A stretch of 64,000 nucleotides of DNA from Hyphomicrobiales bacterium (GCA_900469445.1 UBXM01000006.1:186001-250000), one strand, 5' to 3'; shown: positions 25,457-33,454, numbered from the stretch's first letter. Made by a program: numbers and translations. The notes: generated from the sequence alone by a model not told the origin.

Positions 25457-25861
25457 ATGGCCGATAACCTGTCGCTTGCCGAACACCCCGAACATATTGT
25501 TCCCTCACTCCGATTGCACCTCAATTCCCTTGATGTCGAAACCATGCTGCGTTTCTATCATCCTGACGCCGTTATCATCGATGCAGCTGGCAACGTGCAC
25601 AGGGGACCTGAGGCAATCGGCGTCGAGTTGGACACTTACTTTAGACTTGGCCTCCAGATGTCTATTACACAGAGGCACTTATTCGTGACAACCGACACTG
25701 CGCTTCTCATCCTCGACTGGTCATATATCGGGACTGCGCGGAACGGTGCGCAAATCAACATGGTTGCAACGGCGACAGACATTGCGCGACGCGGGGATGA
25801 CGGCTTCTGGCGCTATCTTATCGACAATCCGTTCGGTGCCCAACTTCGGGAGCCGATTTGA
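25457..25861 (+). CDS. SnoaL/NTF2-like domain protein
   Basis: A protein of 134 residues with the cone-shaped NTF2-like fold: an N-terminal helix (LRLHLNSLDVETMLRFYHPDAVIIDAAGNVHRGPEAIGVELDTYF) and C-terminal strands (TALLILDWSYIG...ATDIARRGDDGFWRYLIDNPFG). The pattern resembles YybH-like ketosteroid isomerase relatives, with no assignable reaction. AGGAG directly abuts ATG 25451, so ATG 25457 is the better spaced start. The stop overlaps the ATG of the ada fragment (TGATG), so the two were an operon. Confidence 0.75.
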   Translation: MADNLSLAEHPEHIVPSLRLHLNSLDVETMLRFYHPDAVIIDAAGNVHRGPEAIGVELDTYFRLGLQMSITQRHLFVTTDTALLILDWSYIGTARNGAQINMVATATDIARRGDDGFWRYLIDNPFGAQLREPI

Positions 25862-25945
25862 TGGTGGATCCGTCGATCTACATGGAGAATTCGGCAGACA
25901 TACCTGGCGCTCCATGGCGGGGCGTCCTCACCACTGGAATCTATT
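25861..25945 (+). pseudogene. ada: 5' fragment of interrupted ada
   Basis: From ATG 25861 the frame gives 20 poorly conserved residues and then GVLTTGIY, the sequence immediately before the methyl-acceptor Cys in Ada proteins (GIFCRPSC in E. coli). The frame is then cut by the inserted element after the first base of the Cys codon. Joining 25945 to 27470 restores GVLTTGIYCRLNCGSRRP in frame. The N terminus is shorter than in E. coli Ada, so the original start is uncertain. Confidence 0.75.
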
Positions 25946-25970
25946 GGATACCCGGATTGAAATGTGGGAT
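25946..25970 (+). repeat. Left terminal inverted repeat
   Basis: Begins GGATACCC and continues with GGATTGAAATGTGGGAT. Pairs with the right repeat at 21 of 25 positions. Confidence 0.85.
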
Positions 25971-26055
25971 TGGTAGACAAATAGGAATTCTGTCGGCGTT
26001 TGACACCATCTGAATTCTCGGTGTCTCATAGATACATAGGCCCGACAATGTTTCC

Positions 26056-27456
26056 TTGCAGACTATTTCATTTCCATATGCTTGTTCCGATGAAGATCGA
26101 GAATTCCTGAGAAACGTACGGCGCGTTTACTCCGCTGCTGTGCGGACGGCGTATGCGCAGGCGTCGCCGAATGGCATTCCTCTGCGACAAAAAGAATTGC
26201 GCGATCTCGTCAAAGGGCGGTTTGCAGGTGGGATCGTCGACGCTTGGGTTCTCCACTGTGCCACCCTTGAAGGACTGGGTCTGCGCAAACTCAATCCGGA
26301 TGGAGACATACTTTTCGGCTCGCGTAAGGAGTTTGTCCGTCGGTCGAAAGGACTGATCACAAACGCAGAATGGAAAGAGCGGCGACTGGGGCCATTCTGT
26401 TCGAGGGGGGACGCCACACAACTCGGAAACAGGCACTTCCGTCTATCGTCCGATGGGCGAACTTGCATTTTCCAATTGTACGGGCGGAAGATTACACTGG
26501 CGTTGCCCGAGATGTTCGGCAATGCAGGCAGGGTTCTGCGGGAAGCAGCGGCCCTCGCGGCAGCAAAGAAGATCAATCTGACCTTTAGGATCGACAGCCA
26601 GAAGCTCCACGTCACGATCGACCCGCAGGATCTGCCCAAACACCCGGAGCGACGTTCGCCCGTGGCTGCAGTACGAGGTCGCGCCCTTGGCATCGATCTG
26701 AACCCTGAGTTCGTCGGTCTATCGGTCGTGTCGAACACCGTTGACCCATCCAAACTTTCGGAAACGACTTTGCTGGACCATAACCTTGTGCAGGTCGCTA
26801 AAGGTGGCACGCTCCCTGCGGAACTTGTTCGTGAGACGCTGGCCGCGATCTGCGATCGCGCCATTGGCATGTGTCGCAAATGGGGTGCGAACCTCATCGT
26901 GTTCGAGAAAGGCTTGGGCAAGCTGCGCAGCGGCGGCCGCAACCGCTCTCTCAACCGTCTGCTGAACTTTTGGACACGCTCGTTGCTGATCAACATGATG
27001 AAGCGCAAGGCTGGCCTCGCGGATATCACAGTTGTCGAGGTTTGGGGTGGATACTCGTCCACTATAGGTAATTTGGCGTTTGAGGCACCTGATGCGTGCG
27101 CCTCCGCCGCAGAGATTGGCAGACGAGGCTTGGCCTTGTCTGCCAAAAGAAAGGATGTCCTTCCAGAGTTCGAGGAAGGGTGGTTGTCAGGCCGATGGAA
27201 GGATCAGACGCTGCCCGTTGAATTCGGATCTTGGAAGGATCTTCATCAGGCAATTAAAACGGCGAAAATTGGCTACCGCCGTCCGCATCCGACACCGTCG
27301 GATCCTGATACCGTCTGTGGACGGTACGCGGTGCGTCGTCTGAAACATCGTCATCGGCCAGGTCTCGTTTACCTGGCTCGTGACCGTGTCTCGGACGGTG
27401 CGAGTAAACGGTTATGTGCTGGGAGCGATTTTAGTGATCCCACATTTAAATCCTGA
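26056..27456 (+). CDS. TnpB-like RuvC nuclease without zinc ribbon
   Basis: A 466-residue protein related to transposon TnpB and Cas12 nucleases, predicted to cut DNA guided by an RNA made from its own 3' region. RuvC motifs: ALGIDLNPEFVGLSVV (Asp214), LIVFEKGLG (Glu284) and EAPDACASAAEIGRRGLAL (Asp346), so all three catalytic acids are present. The four-Cys zinc finger normally between RuvC II and III is absent; instead there is VEVWGGYSSTIGNLAF, as in the TnpB-related subgroup with YxSxIG. The N terminus (FPYACSDEDREFLRNVRRVYSAAVRTAYA) is TnpB-like. Start is TTG 26056. The stop lies inside the right inverted repeat. The last 60 residues are basic and overlap a hairpin array. Confidence 0.85.
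   Translation: MQTISFPYACSDEDREFLRNVRRVYSAAVRTAYAQASPNGIPLRQKELRDLVKGRFAGGIVDAWVLHCATLEGLGLRKLNPDGDILFGSRKEFVRRSKGLITNAEWKERRLGPFCSRGDATQLGNRHFRLSSDGRTCIFQLYGRKITLALPEMFGNAGRVLREAAALAAAKKINLTFRIDSQKLHVTIDPQDLPKHPERRSPVAAVRGRALGIDLNPEFVGLSVVSNTVDPSKLSETTLLDHNLVQVAKGGTLPAELVRETLAAICDRAIGMCRKWGANLIVFEKGLGKLRSGGRNRSLNRLLNFWTRSLLINMMKRKAGLADITVVEVWGGYSSTIGNLAFEAPDACASAAEIGRRGLALSAKRKDVLPEFEEGWLSGRWKDQTLPVEFGSWKDLHQAIKTAKIGYRRPHPTPSDPDTVCGRYAVRRLKHRHRPGLVYLARDRVSDGASKRLCAGSDFSDPTFKS
27259..27404 (+). ncRNA. Candidate omega (guide) RNA scaffold
   Basis: Four successive stem-loops in the 3' end of the TnpB-like gene. ACGGCG/CGCCGT (27259-27264 with 27277-27282); TACCGTC/GACGGTA with a 4-base loop (27309-27315 with 27320-27326), enclosed by CACCG/CGGTG (27293-27297 with 27329-27333); GCCAGGT/ACCTGGC (27357-27363 with 27371-27377); and CTCG..ACCGT/ACGGT.CGAG (27377-27387 with 27395-27404). 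TnpB omega RNAs overlap the 3' end of the gene in this way. A guide would follow after 27404 inside the element, or after the right end at 27461. Confidence 0.7.
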
Positions 27457-27461
27457 TAGCC
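27437..27461 (-). repeat. Right terminal inverted repeat
   Basis: On the minus strand begins GGCTATCA and continues with GGATTTAAATGTGGGAT. It includes the stop codon region of the TnpB-like gene. Confidence 0.85.
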
Positions 27462-27469
27462 AATCTATT

Positions 27470-28470
27470 GCCGCCTGAACTGCGGTTCACGCAGGCCATC
27501 CGATAAAAACATTCGCTACTTTCATAGTTCCGACCAGGCTGAGGAAGCTGGCTTCAGGCCTTGTAAGGGCTGCAAGCCAAACGAAGGTTCACATGAAGAT
27601 CGAAACAAGGACGCGATTGCAGAAGCCTGCAGGCTTATTGAGAACTCAATGCTTGCCGTCTCGGTTTCGGCTTTGGCGCATTCCCTGGGAATGAGTGAGG
27701 GGCATTTCCATCGAACGTTTCGTAAGTACACGGGGCTGACGCCTCGGGCTTACGCGGAAGGAAAACGTGCGGCTGACCTTCGAGGTAAGCTGGTCAAAGG
27801 CAAGTCTGTCACTGAAACCCTGTACGACGCGGGTTTCGGGTCGAGTGGTAGGTTTTACGCTGTCACGAACAAAGCGCTCGGAATGACTCCGACGCATTTC
27901 GTGCAGGGAGGTGTGCACGAAACCCTCTATTTCGCAGTCGGAGAGACCACTCTAGGCTCGATCCTAATCGCATCGAGTCAGAAGGGAGTCGCGGCTATCC
28001 TGCTCGGAGATGATCCCGATAATTTACTTGTCGACCTGCAGATCCGATTTCCGAACGCGGATCTCATCGGAGGCGATGCCGAGTTCGAGAGCACTGTGGC
28101 GCTTGTTGTCGGATTGGTTGAAAGCCCTCAGAACGCATCTGACCTGCCACTGGATATTAGGGGAACCGTATTCCAGCGGCGTGTATGGCACGCCCTCCGC
28201 GCCGTGCCTGCAGGCAAAACGATCTCCTATGACGAACTTGCGAAGCAAATTGGGCATCCAAGAGCGATCTCGGCTGTTGCGAGCGCTTGCGCAAGTAACC
28301 CACTCGCCGTCGCGATCCCATGCCATCGCGTCGTGAAAAGCGATGGAAGGTTCTTCGGATATACCTGGGGTCTAGAACGGAAGCAGGCTTTACTGGATCG
28401 CGAAAGCAGTCAGGTTACCCAGGGGGCTGAAGGCGGAGCAACAATGTCGCCCCGCCAGGACCAGCACTAG
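27470..28470 (+). pseudogene. ada: 3' part of interrupted ada (AraC HTH and methyltransferase)
   Basis: Starting in the split Cys codon, the frame reads CRLNCGSRRPSDKNIRYF...AEEAGFRPCKGCKP, the rest of the Ada zinc domain with its other three cysteines. Then comes an AraC-type helix-turn-helix (SALAHSLGMSEGHFHRTFRKYTGLTPRAYAEGKR) and the O6-methylguanine methyltransferase domain with active-site IPCHRVVKSDGRFFGYTWG. The joined gene would encode about 361 residues, close to E. coli Ada (354). An internal ATG at 27649 could still give an AraC-methyltransferase protein of 273 residues, so repair of O6-methylguanine may survive while sensing of phosphotriesters is lost. Confidence 0.85.
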
Positions 28471-28471
28471 T

Positions 28472-28921
28472 TCAAGCAGCCTTAGCCGCTACAGGTAGCC
28501 GGAACGGTGCTCCCAGTCGATTGAACGCGTTCATCGCCGCGATCGTGATCGTGAGATCAACAAGATCTTTCGCTTCGAACGCCGCACTAGCCGCAGCATA
28601 GGCTTCGTCCGAGGCGTGGGTTTCGCTGACTAAGGTGACTTCCTCAGCCCAAGCCAGAGCGGCTCGCTCTTGATCGGAAAACAGATGAGGAACTTCATCC
28701 CAAACGGGTACCAGTGCGATTTTGTCCACAGACACAGTCTTTCGCAAGTCGCGGCTATGCAAATCGATGCAATGAGCGCAGCCGTTGATCTGCGATACCC
28801 TTAGGAACACCAGGTGGATGAGCTCTTCCGGGAGGTTCGTGTTCTTCATGATGTAGTTGTGGACGCCGTACAGAGCTTTCGCGCCTTCAGGTGCAACTTC
28901 GTGCCATTTCAAGCGGGTCAT
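28472..28921 (-). CDS. AhpD-like carboxymuconolactone decarboxylase family protein
   Basis: A 149-residue protein of the CMD/AhpD fold with the redox motif intact: VSQINGCAHCIDLHSRD, Cys48 and Cys51. Such proteins act as alkylhydroperoxidases or reductants in peroxide defence. The C-terminal WDEVPHLFSDQERAALAWAEEVTLVSETHASDEAY is standard. Located 90 bp downstream of an Rrf2-type regulator gene on the same strand, and likely controlled by it through the operator at 29650-29692. Convergent with ada. Confidence 0.88.
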   Translation of the reverse strand: MTRLKWHEVAPEGAKALYGVHNYIMKNTNLPEELIHLVFLRVSQINGCAHCIDLHSRDLRKTVSVDKIALVPVWDEVPHLFSDQERAALAWAEEVTLVSETHASDEAYAAASAAFEAKDLVDLTITIAAMNAFNRLGAPFRLPVAAKAA

Positions 28922-29010
28922 TCGATTTCCTTTCCTTGTCAGATGTTTGCAGTTCTTCGTTCGCCGCCACCAATGTGTCGTCGTCCGGATCTCTTGGATG
29001 CCTTAGGCAC

Positions 29011-29634
29011 TTAGCGTGGTGAGCGCCGTCCTTCCTTGAGCGCTGAGACTCGTGCTGTTTCTCGCGCTGTAGCGCGGTCACGAAACCAGTCCGCGACCGT
29101 ATTCTCGAACTCTTCAGGTCGGCCTCCACGAGCGAGGTCGGCTAGGGTGGTTTTCGCCAACTCGGATCGCATACGTTTTTCCGCTCTCAGCATGACGGCA
29201 TGAATGCGACAGACACCATCCACCGACCACGATGGCGGCGCGCCCGCGAATAGGATGCAGCCACGTCGGACCTCCTTGCAGTCGAACAGTTTACGGTCGC
29301 CCTCAATGGCATCCACGACTTCAAGGACGGAGATTACGCCGGGCGACTTCGCTAGCTCGTAGCCGCCTGTGATGCCGTCGCTCGAATTGACGATTCCGGC
29401 TTTCTCGAGTTTCGGCATTATTTTCGCCAGCGTGGCTGCTGGAACTCCCTGCATTTCAGCGAGATCTCGGCTGCTCGCGCGTTTCGGTGTCTCGGTGACG
29501 AGCCAGAGAAGAGTATGGAGGCCATACTCGACGGATACTCCAAAGAGACTTGCCCCTTTCCGACGATCGGATGCCCCGTCCTCCGAGAAGACCAGGTCAC
29601 CGTGGCTTCCACCATCGTTACTACTCGCAGACAT
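29011..29634 (-). CDS. Rrf2-family transcriptional regulator
   Basis: A 207-residue regulator. The Rrf2 winged helix is clear: VEYGLHTLLWLVTE...SSRDLAEMQGVPAATLAKIMPKLEKAGIVNSSDGITGGYELAKSPGVISVLEVVDAIEG. Three cysteines follow (FDCKEVRRGCILF and VCRIHAVM), spaced more widely than in Fe-S members, so ligand type is open. N- and C-terminal extensions make it longer than the usual 140-160 residues. It probably represses itself and the downstream AhpD-like gene. Confidence 0.87.
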   Translation of the reverse strand: MSASSNDGGSHGDLVFSEDGASDRRKGASLFGVSVEYGLHTLLWLVTETPKRASSRDLAEMQGVPAATLAKIMPKLEKAGIVNSSDGITGGYELAKSPGVISVLEVVDAIEGDRKLFDCKEVRRGCILFAGAPPSWSVDGVCRIHAVMLRAEKRMRSELAKTTLADLARGGRPEEFENTVADWFRDRATARETARVSALKEGRRSPR

Positions 29635-29649
29635 AACTGAACCCTATCG

Positions 29650-29692
29650 CATCCGCGTTAAGTTTAACGCAACCTACGTCCATCCGCGTTAA
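29650..29692. promoter_or_regulatory. Candidate Rrf2 operators
   Basis: Exact 12-bp direct repeat CATCCGCGTTAA at 29650-29661 and 29681-29692, three helical turns apart. The first copy is part of a perfect palindrome GCGTTAA-GT-TTAACGC (29655-29670), 21 bp upstream of the Rrf2 start. Confidence 0.65.
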
Positions 29693-29877
29693 AGAGTCAA
29701 CTCGGGCTTGCACCTTTTCGTGGTCGGTGGCTGAGGCTCACTCTGATTATCCGCCTGCTGGGCGGGTTTATTACCATTCGCAGCATCGGACGAATTGTAG
29801 GAAAGGCGCATCTCGATCACTGGATAAGGTGACCGATAGCCACCATATCGTAGGCATCAACCTTACGGAGATTAATC

Positions 29878-30393
29878 ATGGCTAGTGAACGCGCTGTCTT
29901 GGCAGGCGGGTGTTTCTGGGGAATGCAGGACCTGATCCGCAAGCTCCCGGGTGTCGTTTCGACTAGGGTAGGATACACAGGCGGTGACGTCGAAAGTGCA
30001 ACTTACCGAAACCACGAAGGTCATGCCGAGGCGATCGAGATTGATTTCGACCCCACTCGCATTGGATATCGCGATCTCCTCGAGTTTTTCTTCCAGATCC
30101 ATGATCCAAGCACGGCTGACAGACAAGGAAACGACATCGGAACGAGCTATCGGTCTGCTATTTTTTTTACGACAGATGAGCAGAGGGCCATCGCAGCGGA
30201 GACTATCACTGATGTCGACGCGTCGGGACTTTGGCCCGGCAAGGTCGTGACCGAAGTGGTCGCCGCCGGGGATTTTTGGGAAGCTGAGCCTGAGCATCAA
30301 GACTATCTGGAGCGTATTCCCAACGGGTATACATGCCACTTCCCGAGGCCCGGCTGGAGGCTGCCCAAGCGCACGAACGACGTCGCGAATTGA
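29878..30393 (+). CDS. msrA: Peptide methionine sulfoxide reductase A
   Basis: A 171-residue MsrA, which reduces the S form of methionine sulfoxide in proteins. The catalytic motif GGCFWGMQ has Cys12. Other family blocks are [57 protein letters not shown] and [15 protein letters not shown]. The resolving cysteine is probably in [15 protein letters not shown] 29878 follows a TACGGAGATTAATC ribosome binding site. It stands alone and fits an oxidative stress setting. Confidence 0.95.
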   Translation: MASERAVLAGGCFWGMQDLIRKLPGVVSTRVGYTGGDVESATYRNHEGHAEAIEIDFDPTRIGYRDLLEFFFQIHDPSTADRQGNDIGTSYRSAIFFTTDEQRAIAAETITDVDASGLWPGKVVTEVVAAGDFWEAEPEHQDYLERIPNGYTCHFPRPGWRLPKRTNDVAN

Positions 30394-30478
30394 GCATTGT
30401 AGCTGCGGATTCGTCGACGAAACCAACGGCGGAGGTATCGTCAGCTGTCGTTGGCCGTTAAAGCTAACGGGCACGGGA

Positions 30479-31699
30479 TCACGTGCTTTTGCTCTCATAG
30501 TCGATGGCGGCCGACCGTACTCGGGGGCGAACGATATTTACGAAGGTATTGACGCGTTCCGCCAACCATTCGAACGCCTCGGCCTTACCCTGCGGAGTGC
30601 TGAGCGCGGGAAAAATTTTGCTGTCTGAAACTGTCTTCCGGCCGTCGCGGTCAATGATCTCAGCGGTGCCACCGAACTCACTCCTGATCTCATCCCAGGC
30701 GTCAGCGACGGTCTGCATCGCGAACTCGCCCGCAGTATTCCTGCTCGCAGACAGGAAGATGCCTAATGTGTCCTTTGCCTTCTCTCGATACACGGTAAGC
30801 CAAGAGCTTCCATTAGGAGCAGGCATCATAACCGAGATATAGCCCAATTTTGCCGCCTTAGGCATCGGCTGTTCCGGGTCGTCGAGTCGTAGGTGTCCGA
30901 GGAAATCGGTCCAAAATTGGAAGCGTTCGGCGGCGATGGCTTCGCGATCCGGATCTATATCGCCATTAGCTTCCGCGCCAGTGGGACCATCAACCACTAC
31001 ATACCCATCCGGTGCCGAAACCACGGTCCTGGAGATCGTGGCCGTTTTTGCCAACACACGCGGCGTAACAAGCAGCCCGCCGTCAGGCATGGCAAAAATG
31101 GGCATCTCGACAAGGCCGAGCGAGAACTGTAGTCCCGCGTGGCGCTGAAGGTATTCGGCGATGGTCTCGACGCCTTCGCGAATGCCGTCGCCCACGATCA
31201 ATAGTAGAAAGCGTCCTTTCCGAAGGTTCAAACTCAAAGCATCGTTGAAGGCGATTTCATCGACTGAAGGGTCAATCGCTCTAACTAGGTCCAGTACAAC
31301 ATTGCCGGGTAGCTGGAGACGGCGGCTGACCTCGCGTTGGACATCCGAGGAGGTCCAACGGCTCAGCTCTTTCGCGTAGTCGATGATTTGTCCTACGACC
31401 TCCCTGCGGCTTTCGGGATTCCGCCAAAGCTTGCACTCGACGATGATGGGCAAACCCGACGGTGTCACCAGAAAATTATCGATCGGTCCTGCTGGTGTCA
31501 TCAACTCCCGGCAGATAGCGACCGGTGATTTGTAAGCCGGATCGATCTCCTCTATCGGTAGAGTGCTGGGATGCATGTGTATCAGTTTCTGGATATCGGC
31601 TTCACTTACACCATCCTGTGTTGCGCCGAGTCTCACCTGACGTAGAGAAGTCGAGGTGCCCTGAGTGATTACGACGGGGCTGGCATGCTGTCTGGACAA
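30479..31699 (-). CDS. PD-(D/E)XK nuclease-like protein
   Basis: About 406 residues from TTG 31699, which follows ACGGAG at good spacing. Near the N terminus GPIDNFLVTPSGLPIIVECKLWRNPESRREVVGQIIDYAKEL shows the D...E-x-K core (Asp74, Glu88, Lys90) and a following Gln, the pattern of PD-(D/E)XK nucleases in the DUF91/NucS-like group. The rest (DRFQFWTDFLGHL..., MPAPNGSSWLTVYREKAKDTLGIFLS) resembles DUF4268-type C-terminal regions of restriction-like proteins. No methyltransferase neighbour. It could be an orphan defence or repair nuclease. Confidence 0.65.
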   Translation of the reverse strand: MSRQHASPVVITQGTSTSLRQVRLGATQDGVSEADIQKLIHMHPSTLPIEEIDPAYKSPVAICRELMTPAGPIDNFLVTPSGLPIIVECKLWRNPESRREVVGQIIDYAKELSRWTSSDVQREVSRRLQLPGNVVLDLVRAIDPSVDEIAFNDALSLNLRKGRFLLLIVGDGIREGVETIAEYLQRHAGLQFSLGLVEMPIFAMPDGGLLVTPRVLAKTATISRTVVSAPDGYVVVDGPTGAEANGDIDPDREAIAAERFQFWTDFLGHLRLDDPEQPMPKAAKLGYISVMMPAPNGSSWLTVYREKAKDTLGIFLSASRNTAGEFAMQTVADAWDEIRSEFGGTAEIIDRDGRKTVSDSKIFPALSTPQGKAEAFEWLAERVNTFVNIVRPRVRSAAIDYESKST

Positions 31700-32441
31700 G
31701 ATCGTACTCCGTTGTGACCACCGCTGTAATATTCGGCGCGGGTTGCAATGAATGCCGCGAGTTATGTGACTTCCTGTCTGACTTGATATGGGATGAGCAG
31801 ACGCAAGCATAGTTCGCCTGTTCAGATTTCAGCGTGTAACGCCCATTTCGAGATGAGCCAATGTCGATCGAGGTCTAGAGGGTCGTCTCACACCTGATAG
31901 AAATGAGCCGGAGCGGACGAAAGTATACCTTGCTCACTTGCGTTGCGTGGACCCCGGAACGCCGATGGGTAAGGGTGGCGGATAGAAGTTCTCGCCACTT
32001 CGATCTTGATGCACCCTGCGAAGAGACGTGTTGGGGGGGGGCACGGTCCAGTCATTCCGATCAGAGCCAAAACACCGTCCCTGAAGCGACGTCAGGCTGC
32101 ATTACTCCGTCCAGAATGACGATGCTATTCTCTTGGCTACTCTGTAGCCGCGGCGCTGAGATCAAAAGCATGCCTGCAACTTCCGGGCACGCTGAGAAGC
32201 CGACGTAAACACAAGTGTATGTTGCTGCCACTGCCAAGAAGGAGCAATCGTCTAATGGCGTTACAGCCTTCGTTTCTTCCTGACCTCCGATGAACGTCTC
32301 CATCCTGACCCACACCACCTTTGCAGCAGCTGATGGCGGCGGATAGTGGGGCCGAAGGAGCCTGCAGCTGCGAATGGGTTAGATGAGGCGAGTGCGCTTC
32401 CATGTACGCAGCCTACGGTCAATTTTTATATGGAGAGAAAA
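31700..32441. other. 740-bp region without a convincing gene
   Basis: Short frames exist on both strands but none has protein-like features. A run of nine G lies near 32033-32041. A weak partial copy (GTATACCTTGCTCACT, 31923) of the 16-bp motif described elsewhere is present. Promoter of the CHRD-like gene probably lies in the last 100 bp. Confidence 0.4.
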
Positions 32442-33077
32442 ATGCGTTCACTTAAGATCTCAATTCTCAGTGCCATCGTAACCTTGTGTAGCGGCACTGT
32501 ACTCGCTGTGGGCTCCGCTAGTGCGGAGTCGTATAAGGCACATCTAACCAGTTTGAATGCGGACAAGATCGGCTCGGCCGCCCAAGGGGATGCAATTTTG
32601 ACGGTTCAGGGCGAGCAACTCGAAGTTCGTATCGTCATGAAAGGCGTCCCGGCGAATATCGAGCATTGGGAACACTTTCATGGATTCCCGAATGCCAAAG
32701 ACGCGACTTGTGTGACTGCAAACATGGATAAAAACAGGGATGGCTACATCGATCTGGGCGAGACAGAGCCCCAGTCCGGGACAACGATGGTTCCCTTCAA
32801 CGATAAGCCCGAAGATATGGTCATACCGACCCATACTTATCCTCACGCGTCTGCGAAGGGTGATTTCGAGTACACGAAAATGGTGCCCCTGAAGCAGCTC
32901 GAGCAGACATTCGGCCGCGTTTATGATGGTGCATCACTGGAACTCGACAAACGGGTCATTTACGTTCATGGCGTTCCAAGTGACAGTGATTTGCCCGCAT
33001 CGGTCGGGTCGCTGGGAACTGTGCCATCACATGTTACGATCCCAATAGCTTGCGGCAAAATCGAACGTATCGACTAG
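32442..33077 (+). CDS. Exported CHRD-like protein with EF-hand loop
   Basis: A 211-residue protein with signal peptide MRSLKISILSAIVTLCSGTVLAVGSASA. The body resembles CHRD/superoxide-dismutase-like beta proteins (YKAHLTSLNADKIGSAAQGDAILTVQGEQLEVRIVMKGVP). The loop DKNRDGYIDLGE fits an EF-hand calcium site. Histidines (HWEHFHGF, HTYPHAS, YVHGVP) might bind metal. ATG 32442 follows GGAGAG; an ATG at 32430 is less well placed. Periplasmic location expected. No enzyme activity can be named. Confidence 0.7.
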   Translation: MRSLKISILSAIVTLCSGTVLAVGSASAESYKAHLTSLNADKIGSAAQGDAILTVQGEQLEVRIVMKGVPANIEHWEHFHGFPNAKDATCVTANMDKNRDGYIDLGETEPQSGTTMVPFNDKPEDMVIPTHTYPHASAKGDFEYTKMVPLKQLEQTFGRVYDGASLELDKRVIYVHGVPSDSDLPASVGSLGTVPSHVTIPIACGKIERID

Positions 33078-33144
33078 TAGATGGTCCGATAGATCGTAAG
33101 CGTGGTGGCATTGACTTAACCCGCTAGCCCCAGGAAAAAACCAG

Positions 33145-33170
33145 CGCCCCTCAGGAATTTCAGAGGGGCG
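33145..33170. terminator. Hairpin after the CHRD-like gene
   Basis: CGCCCCTC (33145-33152) pairs with GAGGGGCG (33163-33170). The A-run lies on the 5' side, so a U-tract would exist only for minus-strand transcription. Confidence 0.6.
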
Positions 33171-33299
33171 AATGCGACATGTGCGGTGATATTCGGACGC
33201 GTGACGACCGCCCGAGCCGTACGAGGCGAGGGCAAGGTCCGGGCGGGGCCATACTTCGAGATCGACGGTGTTTCGTCAGCGCACAGCAATGCCCAGAAG

Positions 33300-33315
33300 C
33301 TATACCTCGGTATAC
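33300..33315. promoter_or_regulatory. 16-bp motif copy 1, oxidase operon
   Basis: CTATACCTCGGTATAC, the most symmetrical copy of the recurrent pseudo-palindrome (minus strand GTATACCGAGGTATAG). It lies 140 bp upstream of the ATG at 33455, the first gene of the cytochrome oxidase operon. Confidence 0.65.
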
Positions 33316-33454
33316 GTAGATCGAAAATCTGATCGTCTGTTATCTATCCCGCATTCTGATTGGCGTCGGCGGGCGAGTGGATCGCTCTGGCTGCTGTCGA
33401 TAGCTCTTGTATTTCTTCTGAACTCTGCTCGTCTTTCCGAACGAGACGGTTGAC

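Larger units (their letters stand above)
25938..27469 (+). mobile_element. 1516-bp element with TIRs carrying only a TnpB-like gene
   Basis: The element occupies 25946-27461. Imperfect 25-bp terminal inverted repeats lie at 25946-25970 and 27437-27461, identical at 21 positions, with the shared core GGATTnAAATGTGGGAT and both ends starting GG. It is flanked by the 8-bp direct repeat AATCTATT (25938-25945 and 27462-27469). Removal of the element plus one repeat restores the ada frame exactly. TIRs with an 8-bp AT-rich target duplication are marks of DDE transposition (as in ISL3 or IS1595 families), not of IS200/IS605. There is no DDE or HUH transposase inside, so movement would need a transposase in trans. 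Confidence 0.88.

Noticed and set aside
26127..27146. Long open frame (339 codons) on the minus strand opposite the TnpB-like gene
   Set aside because: Serine/proline/arginine-rich antisense shadow; the plus frame has clear RuvC motifs.
25946..27461. IS200/IS605-type element with TnpA
   Set aside because: No HUH transposase gene and no subterminal hairpins typical of IS605; the ends are inverted repeats with target duplication.
31923..31938. GTATACCTTGCTCACT, partial match to the 16-bp motif
   Set aside because: Only one half-site fits and no gene starts at the usual distance.
32033..32041. Run of nine G as a phase-variation tract
   Set aside because: It lies in a region without a convincing gene, so slippage would have no evident effect.
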